A DNA stretch of 11,008 nucleotides from CANNDT01 sp945876205 (GTDB taxonomy: Bacteria; Acidobacteriota; Vicinamibacteria; Vicinamibacterales; UBA2999). The position numbers and the translations under genes are program-made. Shown here one piece after another: positions 6,485-11,008 of this stretch (its first letter is position 1; each line of letters begins with the position of its first letter). Below the pieces are notes generated by a model. It made no database searches, was not told the DNA's origin, and saw only the letters and a list, made by a program, of their open reading frames with translations. Where the stretch lies: NCBI GenBank assembly GCA_947503365.1, contig CANNDT010000126.1, positions 1 to 11,008 of the forward strand, read 5' to 3'.

Positions 6485-7371
6485 CCAAGCGATTCGCAGG
6501 GATCTTCACCCCGATCGCGACACCCTTTCGACCGGATGACACGCTGGACGAAGCGGGGCTGCGCGCCAACATCGCGCGCTGGATGCAGACGTCGCTGACC
6601 GGCCTGGTCGTCCTCGGCTCCAACGGCGAAGCCCCACAGCTCGACGACGACGAATCCGATCGCATCATCGCGATCGCGCGTGAGGCGATGCCGCGAAACC
6701 GCCCAATGATCGTCGGGACCGGCCGCGAATCCACCAGGGCGACGATTGCCGCCAGCAAGCGCGCCGCCGCGGCCGGCGCGGACGCCGTGCTCGTGCGCAC
6801 ACCCTCTTTCTTCAAGCCGCAAATGACGACGGACGTGTTCGTCCAGCACTACACGGCGGTTGCCGACGCGTCGCCGGTGCCGGTGCTGCTGTACAACGTG
6901 ACGCCGTACACGGGCGTGAACCTGTCGCCCGAGGCGGTGGAGCGGCTTGGCGTGCATCCGAACATCCCGGGGATGAAGGATTCGGGTGGCGACATCGGGC
7001 GGCTTGCGGAGTACATCGCTCGCACGCCGGACGACTTCGCCGTGCTGTCGGGCTCGGCTACCACGCTCGTGCATGCGCTGGCGGCGGGATGCGACGGCGC
7101 GGTGCTCGCGGTCGCCGCGATCATGCCCGAGGCGTGCGTCGAAATGCGGGCGCTCGTGAGCGCCGGCCGCCTGGCTGAGGCGCACGCGCTGCAACGGTGG
7201 ATCATGCCGCTCGCGCGCTCGGTGGGCGGCGGGTACGGCGTGCCGGGGCTGAAGGCGGCGCTCGAACTGATGGGGTTTGCCGGCGGGCGACCGCGTCCGC
7301 CGCTGCGTCCGGTGTCATCTGAGGCCGCGGAGATCATCCGCGGCCAATTGGTTGCATGCGGTGCTGTATGA
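6481..7371 (+). CDS. DapA-family class I aldolase, closest in motif to 4-hydroxy-2-oxoglutarate aldolase
   Basis: A 296-residue (beta/alpha)8 Schiff-base lyase of the DHDPS/N-acetylneuraminate lyase family. Visible residues: 'GSNGE' at 46-50, Tyr138 in 'LLYNVTPYTG' and Schiff-base Lys166 in 'NIPGMKDSGGD'. From memory of human HOGA1 (Tyr168, Lys196, Asn78, Ser198), all four align at a constant offset of 30 (Tyr138, Lys166, Asn48, Ser168), and the C-terminal 'YGVPGLKAALELMGFAGG' also matches. DHDPS needs Arg five residues after the Tyr (Tyr133/Arg138 in E. coli) to bind aspartate semialdehyde; here it is Tyr143, which argues against lysine synthesis. Likely reaction: 4-hydroxy-2-oxoglutarate to pyruvate and glyoxylate, or a related 2-keto acid cleavage. 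The TTG start overlaps the permease stop (TTGA); GGAG just upstream is closely spaced. Family is certain, substrate less so. Confidence 0.85.
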   Translation: MTKRFAGIFTPIATPFRPDDTLDEAGLRANIARWMQTSLTGLVVLGSNGEAPQLDDDESDRIIAIAREAMPRNRPMIVGTGRESTRATIAASKRAAAAGADAVLVRTPSFFKPQMTTDVFVQHYTAVADASPVPVLLYNVTPYTGVNLSPEAVERLGVHPNIPGMKDSGGDIGRLAEYIARTPDDFAVLSGSATTLVHALAAGCDGAVLAVAAIMPEACVEMRALVSAGRLAEAHALQRWIMPLARSVGGGYGVPGLKAALELMGFAGGRPRPPLRPVSSEAAEIIRGQLVACGAV

Positions 7372-8837
7372 CACTGCGTTCCTACCCCAGCCCACTTCCC
7401 GCCGTCGTCCTCGCGGCCACGATTGCGTTGGCCGCCGCCTGTGCGACCAATCCCGCGACTGGTCAGCGCCAGATTTCACTGATGAGCGAGGCGCAGGAGA
7501 TCTCCATCGGCCAGGAGCAGGACCTCCAGGTGAAGAAGGAGATGGGGATTTACAACGATCCCGCGCTCCAGCAGTACGTCAGCGACATCGGGATGCGTCT
7601 GGCCAAGCTGTCGGAGCGCCCCAACCTCCCCTGGCACTTCGCTGTCGTCGATCAGCCGGCGGTCAACGCGTTTGCGCTCCCCGGCGGCTATATCTACATC
7701 ACGCGCGGCATCCTGCCGTTTCTGGACGACGAAGCGGAGCTCGCGGGGGTGCTCGGTCATGAGATCGGCCACGTCACCGCGCGTCACGCGGCGCAGCAGT
7801 ACACGCGATCCATCGGCGGCACGATTGGCCTGGCGGCGCTGAGCATCTTCGTGCCGGCGGCGCGGCCGCTGGGCGATGTCGCTTCGTCGGCGCTGGGCGT
7901 GTTGTTTCTGAAGTACGGCCGCGGCGATGAGCTGCAGGCCGATTCGCTCGGCGCGAAGTACGAGGCGGCCGGCGGGTGGGATCCCGCAGGCATACCCGGG
8001 ATGCTCTCGACGCTCGGGCGGCTCGATGAAGCGGCAGGCGAGAAGAAGGGCGTGCCGAACTGGTTGTCGACGCACCCGGATCCGCTCTCGCGCGTGAAAG
8101 AGATCCAGCCGCAGGTGCAGCAGATCAAGGCAGCCGCGCCGGGCGGCGCATACAAGCGTGACCGCGACGCGCTGCTGCAACGCGTGGACGGCCTGGTGTA
8201 CGGCGACAGTCCCGAACAGGGCATCACGCGCGGCAGCACGTTCTTTCACCCGCCGCTCAAGTTCCGCATCGATTTTCCGACGGGCTGGGAGGTGCAGAAC
8301 AGCCCATCCGAAGTGGTCGCGAAGGCGCCCAACGCCGAGGTCTACATGCTGCTCGAGCTCGTGGAGCAGCCGCAGGGCCGCACGATGCAGGAGGTGGCGA
8401 CCAACCAGATGACGATGGCCGGCTTCCGCGGCCTGCAGGGTGAGCGCACGACCATCGACGGCCTCGAGGCGTTCGTGGGCACCTACCAGGGCCAGATCGA
8501 AGGGCTCGGCAGCGTGACGATGAGGGCGGCGCACATCGCCTACGAGCGCAACGTGTTCATGGTGGCGGGCCTCACCGCCCCGAACACGTTTCAGCAGGCG
8601 GACGCGGCGTTTGTGTCGAGCATTCGCTCGTTCAAGCGGCTGACCCCGGCCGAAGCCGAGAACATTCATCCCAACCGCGTCGATCTCTACGTGGTGCGCA
8701 ACGGCGATACGTGGCAGTCTATTGCCGAGCGTTCCGGCGGTGCGGTCAAGGCGGCGACGCTGGCGGTGATGAACCACGCGGAGCCGAATTCGCAGCCGCA
8801 ACCCGGCACTCGCATCAAAATAGTGGTCGGTGGTTAG
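7368..8837 (+). CDS. M48 zinc metalloprotease lipoprotein with C-terminal LysM-like segment
   Basis: A 489-residue envelope protease of the BepA/LoiP-like M48 group. The signal peptide ends in a lipobox with acylated Cys25 ('LAAAC-ATNP'), so it is probably anchored to a membrane facing the periplasm. Then come the family opening 'GQRQISLMSEAQEISIG', the substrate-edge motif 'NAFALPGGYIYITRG' (100-114), zinc-binding HEIGH at 131-135 and the third ligand Glu188 in 'GDELQADSLG'. Residues about 285-425 are an unassigned extra domain. Residues about 438-486 resemble a LysM wall-binding motif ('YVVRNGDTWQSIAERSG'). The ATG at 7368 overlaps the aldolase stop (ATGA); an ATG at 7356 is also possible. 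The stop TAG lies inside the first heptamer of the following repeat array. Expected role: outer-membrane or envelope protein quality control. Confidence 0.9.
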   Translation: MTLRSYPSPLPAVVLAATIALAAACATNPATGQRQISLMSEAQEISIGQEQDLQVKKEMGIYNDPALQQYVSDIGMRLAKLSERPNLPWHFAVVDQPAVNAFALPGGYIYITRGILPFLDDEAELAGVLGHEIGHVTARHAAQQYTRSIGGTIGLAALSIFVPAARPLGDVASSALGVLFLKYGRGDELQADSLGAKYEAAGGWDPAGIPGMLSTLGRLDEAAGEKKGVPNWLSTHPDPLSRVKEIQPQVQQIKAAAPGGAYKRDRDALLQRVDGLVYGDSPEQGITRGSTFFHPPLKFRIDFPTGWEVQNSPSEVVAKAPNAEVYMLLELVEQPQGRTMQEVATNQMTMAGFRGLQGERTTIDGLEAFVGTYQGQIEGLGSVTMRAAHIAYERNVFMVAGLTAPNTFQQADAAFVSSIRSFKRLTPAEAENIHPNRVDLYVVRNGDTWQSIAERSGGAVKAATLAVMNHAEPNSQPQPGTRIKIVVGG

Positions 8838-8894
8838 GGGATAGTGGTTAGGGGATAGCGGTTAGGGGATAGTGGTTAGGGGATAGGGGTTAGT
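8832..8894. repeat. Nine tandem heptamers GGWTAGN between two operon genes
   Basis: Bases 8832-8894 are nine uninterrupted 7-mers alternating GGTTAGG and GGATAGN, which also read as a 14-bp unit. The first heptamer carries the M48 stop codon and the last ends just before the mtgA coding sequence. Because 7 is not a multiple of 3, successive TAGs close all three plus-strand frames. The plus strand has five GGGG runs (8837, 8851, 8865, 8879, 8886), so a G-quadruplex in DNA or mRNA is conceivable, though three loops would be long (10 nt). Nothing else lies between the two genes. Confidence 0.95.
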
Positions 8895-8895
8895 T

Positions 8896-9768
8896 ATCAA
8901 AAACCTGCTGCGCGCGGTAATCGTCCTGGCGGCTGCCGGGTTTGCGATCGTCGCGTACGAGTACCTGACCCTCCCGGACGTCCGCGTCCTGGCGAAAACC
9001 AACCCGACGACGACCGCCTTCATGGAGCTGCGGGCCGCCGAGGCCGCGAAAGAGGGACGCACGGTACGTCACGTCCACCGGTGGGTGCCGTACTCGCGCA
9101 TCTCGCAGAACCTGAAGCGCGCGGTGCTGGTCGCCGAAGACAGCGCGTTCTGGGATCACGAGGGCGTGGACGTCGAACAGCTCCAGGAATCGATTCGCGT
9201 CAACTGGGAGCAGGGGAGGGCCGTGCGCGGCGCGAGCACCATCACGCAGCAGCTCGCGAAGAATCTCTATCTCTCTCCGTCGCGCAACCCGCTGCGCAAG
9301 CTCCGCGAGCTGATCATCGCGCGTCGTCTCGAGGCGGCGCTGCCGAAGGCGCGCATCTTCGAGATCTACCTGAATGTGATCGAGTGGGGTGACGGGATCT
9401 GGGGCGCCGAGGCTGCGGCGCGCACCTACTTCCGCCAGCCGGCGTCTTCGCTCAGCCGCGAGCAGGCCGCGTTATTGGCTGGTGCGATCATCAATCCGCG
9501 GGTGCTCAATCCCGCGCGTCCGACGCAGCGTTTGCTCCGCCGCCAGCGGATCGTGCTCGGTCGAATGGGTGACGTGACGCCGCCCGCACCAGTGCCGATC
9601 GCCGTACCGCAGCCGGAGCTCGTCGAAGACGGCGAACCGCTGACCGAGCCGCTGACGGATCCGTCGCTCGCGCCGGCGGTCGAGGAGCCGCCTGCGGCTG
9701 AAGCATCGCCCGCTCAGCCGCTGCCGCCGCCTGCTGAGCTTCCCTCGACAGAACCGCCCGCCAACTAA
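8896..9768 (+). CDS. mtgA: Monofunctional peptidoglycan glycosyltransferase (GT51), non-standard start
   Basis: About 290 residues. It polymerises lipid II glycan chains at the outer face of the inner membrane. A single N-terminal anchor (about 5-22) is followed by 'YLTLPDVRVLAKTNP' and the GT51 motifs in order: 'AEDSAFWDHEG' with the catalytic Glu near 81, 'GASTITQQLAKNLYL' near 112-126, 'LRKLRELIIARRLE' and 'KARIFEIYLNVIEWGDGIWG'. No transpeptidase domain follows. A Pro/Glu-rich tail occupies about 228-290, longer than usual. In-frame TAG at 8884-8886 closes the frame upstream, and the first ATG is 9022, inside conserved sequence and past the anchor. I mark ATC at 8896: one base from ATG, giving an MKNLLR beginning, with AGGGG six bases upstream. 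GTT at 8893 or CTG at 8905 are alternatives. The product call is firm; the start is not. Confidence 0.85.
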   Translation: MKNLLRAVIVLAAAGFAIVAYEYLTLPDVRVLAKTNPTTTAFMELRAAEAAKEGRTVRHVHRWVPYSRISQNLKRAVLVAEDSAFWDHEGVDVEQLQESIRVNWEQGRAVRGASTITQQLAKNLYLSPSRNPLRKLRELIIARRLEAALPKARIFEIYLNVIEWGDGIWGAEAAARTYFRQPASSLSREQAALLAGAIINPRVLNPARPTQRLLRRQRIVLGRMGDVTPPAPVPIAVPQPELVEDGEPLTEPLTDPSLAPAVEEPPAAEASPAQPLPPPAELPSTEPPAN

Positions 9769-9969
9769 ATTTTTACTGCTCAGTGCAGTTCCGTACACCA
9801 CGTACCGATGATTGTGTTCAGAGGTGAGAGATGAGGCTTCAGCTTGGGGCTTCAGCTTGACGCCTATTTAGCAGGCGCACGATAATCGGTTCGGCTCGGA
9901 CCACAACAACTGAAAACGGACCTGGAGATCTCGCGGAGGCGCACGTGTGCCTATCCGCGTGGTTGAGGA
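9769..9969. other. Non-coding stretch after mtgA with a short tandem duplication
   Basis: No gene is seen in these 201 bases. They hold a 12-bp direct repeat GGCTTCAGCTTG at 9835-9846 and 9848-9859; a small hairpin ACTGC/GCAGT at 9775-9789, without a T-run after it on either strand; and a CGCCT/AGGCG hairpin at 9861-9877. The promoter for the next gene should be here, but no convincing -35/-10 pair is visible. The composition is visibly less G+C-rich than the genes around it. Confidence 0.6.
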
Positions 9970-10791
9970 ATGATCAATTACATCGAGCGTCTGTCGCTGC
10001 TCATGTCCGACATCGTGGCGCGCGTGCCCACGCTGGGATTCATCGACATGAGCAAGGTGCTGGTCTTCGCGCGCTCCGGCCGGACCAATGCGGAAGGGGC
10101 CTATGCGACCTGCCATTGCATCTGCCTTCCCGCGAGCGAGCCCGGCTATTACTTCTGGCGCGATCGCAAGACGGGCAAGCTGACGCGGCGCTCCGAGTGG
10201 TTCGTGACCAAGTCGCCCGAGGTCAAGGTCGGCACCGCGCCGATCGATTACATGATCTCGTTCACGCTGCCGCGCTTTACTGACCAGGTGCTGTCGCGCA
10301 CCCGCAAGCACGCGCACTATCCGAATCAGCCGAACTGGGTGGGCAAGCTCGACACGATCGTGCACGAGCTCTACCACATCGATCCGCAGACTCCCGGCAT
10401 CCGCCGCATGGAAAAAGCGGACGGCACCTATTCCGCCAATTGCCACGGCGACACCTTCTTCACCAACGTCGTCGAGATGGTGCAGCAGTACCTGGCGACC
10501 AACCCGAGTCCCGAGACCTACGACTTCCTGCAGCACAACTTCGAGGAGCTGGAGACGCGCTTCGGTGGGATTTGCGGGACGACGTTCCGCGGATACCCGT
10601 CGTATCCGCAGCGCTATACGGAAGTGGTCAGTCCGCAGCCCGAGCCGCCCGCCGACGTCGACTGCCGGATCGAGCCGCTCAAGGTGCCGCGCGTGATGAA
10701 GCACTTCAACGAAGACGACCTGGTGATGCGTGAGTTCCTGCGCAACACGTCGCGCCAGCTGATCCGCAAGGGCGCCTACCGCGCCGCCTGA
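9970..10791 (+). CDS. Unrecognised protein with an HExxH zinc-protease-like motif
   Basis: A 273-residue, apparently soluble protein with no signal peptide or membrane helix. I do not recognise the family. The clearest signal is 'DTIVHELYHIDPQ' with HELYH at 132-136, the metal-binding helix of zincin metallopeptidases. His159 in 'NCHGDTFF', 23 residues after the second motif His, could be a third ligand. A compact cysteine cluster CHCIC is at 48-52, with further Cys at 158, 202 and 232, which would suit a second metal site. A short aromatic 'YYFWRDRKTGKLTRRSEWF' precedes the core. Start ATG 9970 is preceded by an in-frame TGA two codons upstream; GAGG is only one base away, so spacing is poor, and Met12 is an alternative. 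Its stop abuts the convergent msrB stop. Protease activity is an inference from the motif only. Confidence 0.8.
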   Translation: MINYIERLSLLMSDIVARVPTLGFIDMSKVLVFARSGRTNAEGAYATCHCICLPASEPGYYFWRDRKTGKLTRRSEWFVTKSPEVKVGTAPIDYMISFTLPRFTDQVLSRTRKHAHYPNQPNWVGKLDTIVHELYHIDPQTPGIRRMEKADGTYSANCHGDTFFTNVVEMVQQYLATNPSPETYDFLQHNFEELETRFGGICGTTFRGYPSYPQRYTEVVSPQPEPPADVDCRIEPLKVPRVMKHFNEDDLVMREFLRNTSRQLIRKGAYRAA

Positions 10792-11008
10792 TCACCGCGG
10801 TTCGAACTTCAGCGCGACCCCGTTGATGCAGTAGCGGAGTCCCGTGGGCGGCGGCCCATCGTCGAAGACGTGGCCCAGGTGCCCGCCGCACTTGCTGCAG
10901 TGGACCTCGACACGCTTCATCCCGAGACTCCGATCCGTGGTCGTCCCGACCGATCCTTCAAGCGGGGCAAAAAAACTCGGCCATCCCGTTCCGCTTTCAA
11001 ACTTCCGA
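10792..11008 (-). CDS. msrB: Peptide-methionine (R)-S-oxide reductase, C-terminal part (runs off right edge)
   Basis: The last 71 codons of MsrB, read leftward from base 11007 to the TGA at 10794-10792; the N-terminal half lies outside the window. The enzyme reduces methionine-R-sulfoxide in proteins using thioredoxin. Diagnostic stretches are present: 'KFESGTGWPSFFAPLEGSVG', 'VEVHCSKCGGHLGHVFDDGP' with the second zinc CxxC pair, and the catalytic Cys in 'LRYCINGVALKFEPR'. Thr stands in 'SGTGWPSF' where E. coli MsrB has Cys ('SGCGWPSF', from memory). The terminal 'KFEPR' is the normal end of the family, so the stop is genuine. It is convergent with the HExxH gene, with no intervening base. 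Confidence 0.93.
   Translation of the reverse strand, partial: RKFESGTGWPSFFAPLEGSVGTTTDRSLGMKRVEVHCSKCGGHLGHVFDDGPPPTGLRYCINGVALKFEPR

Noticed and set aside
6481..7371. 4-hydroxy-tetrahydrodipicolinate synthase (dapA) for lysine synthesis
   Set aside because: The arginine that binds aspartate semialdehyde is replaced by Tyr143, and several positions match the HOGA type instead.
7476..8801. 441-codon minus-strand open frame
   Set aside because: It is opposite the M48 protease, is dominated by Arg/His/Leu and has no motif. It is a high-GC shadow.
9775..9789. Intrinsic terminator after mtgA
   Set aside because: The hairpin is only 5 bp and the T-run precedes rather than follows it on the plus strand. 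On the minus strand it is followed by A's.

Overview
The window is high-GC bacterial chromosome. It most resembles an acidobacterium of the Vicinamibacteria type. The grounds are a secreted subtilase ending in Trp-Ser-Asp-Gly repeats, a membrane-sensor remnant of a kind I associate with that group, and runs of G-rich heptamers between genes. The assignment comes from memory of gene families, not from a search. There is no sign of phage, insertion sequence, CRISPR, rRNA or tRNA.

Layout. Bases 1-2568 are read on the minus strand. A small excisionase/MerR-type DNA-binding protein (2568-2287) is followed 30 bases later by a secreted S8 serine protease (2256-562) whose last 84 residues are 14 copies of a six-residue unit. 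Beyond its stop lies a stranded out-of-frame tail 'VIIWGD-stop'. Next come a truncated membrane sensor gene (460-104) and a strikingly structured leader (92-19) that buries the Shine-Dalgarno site of a new gene, of which only six codons are in the window.

Bases 2836-9768 form one tightly packed plus-strand operon: an oligopeptide-type substrate-binding protein, two matching inner-membrane permeases, an aldolase resembling 4-hydroxy-2-oxoglutarate aldolase, an M48 metalloprotease lipoprotein and the peptidoglycan transglycosylase MtgA. The first five genes overlap stop-to-start (TAATG, ATGA, TTGA, ATGA), which implies translational coupling. A nine-unit heptamer array sits between the last two genes. 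It supplies the stop codon of the protease and occupies the place where the RBS and start of mtgA should be. No ATG, GTG or TTG is available for mtgA upstream of its membrane anchor. No ABC ATPase is encoded here. A 10-bp direct repeat spaced 21 bp lies in the promoter region shared with the divergent HTH/protease operon.

Bases 9769-9969 are non-coding. They are followed by an unrecognised HExxH protein (9970-10791). Directly abutting it and convergent is the C-terminal part of msrB (10792-11008, minus strand), which runs off the right edge.

Working picture (inference): a peptide/amino-acid scavenging and cell-envelope locus. Secreted protease, peptide uptake and a hydroxyproline-type aldolase would fit use of protein debris, while M48 protease, MtgA and MsrB are envelope or repair functions.
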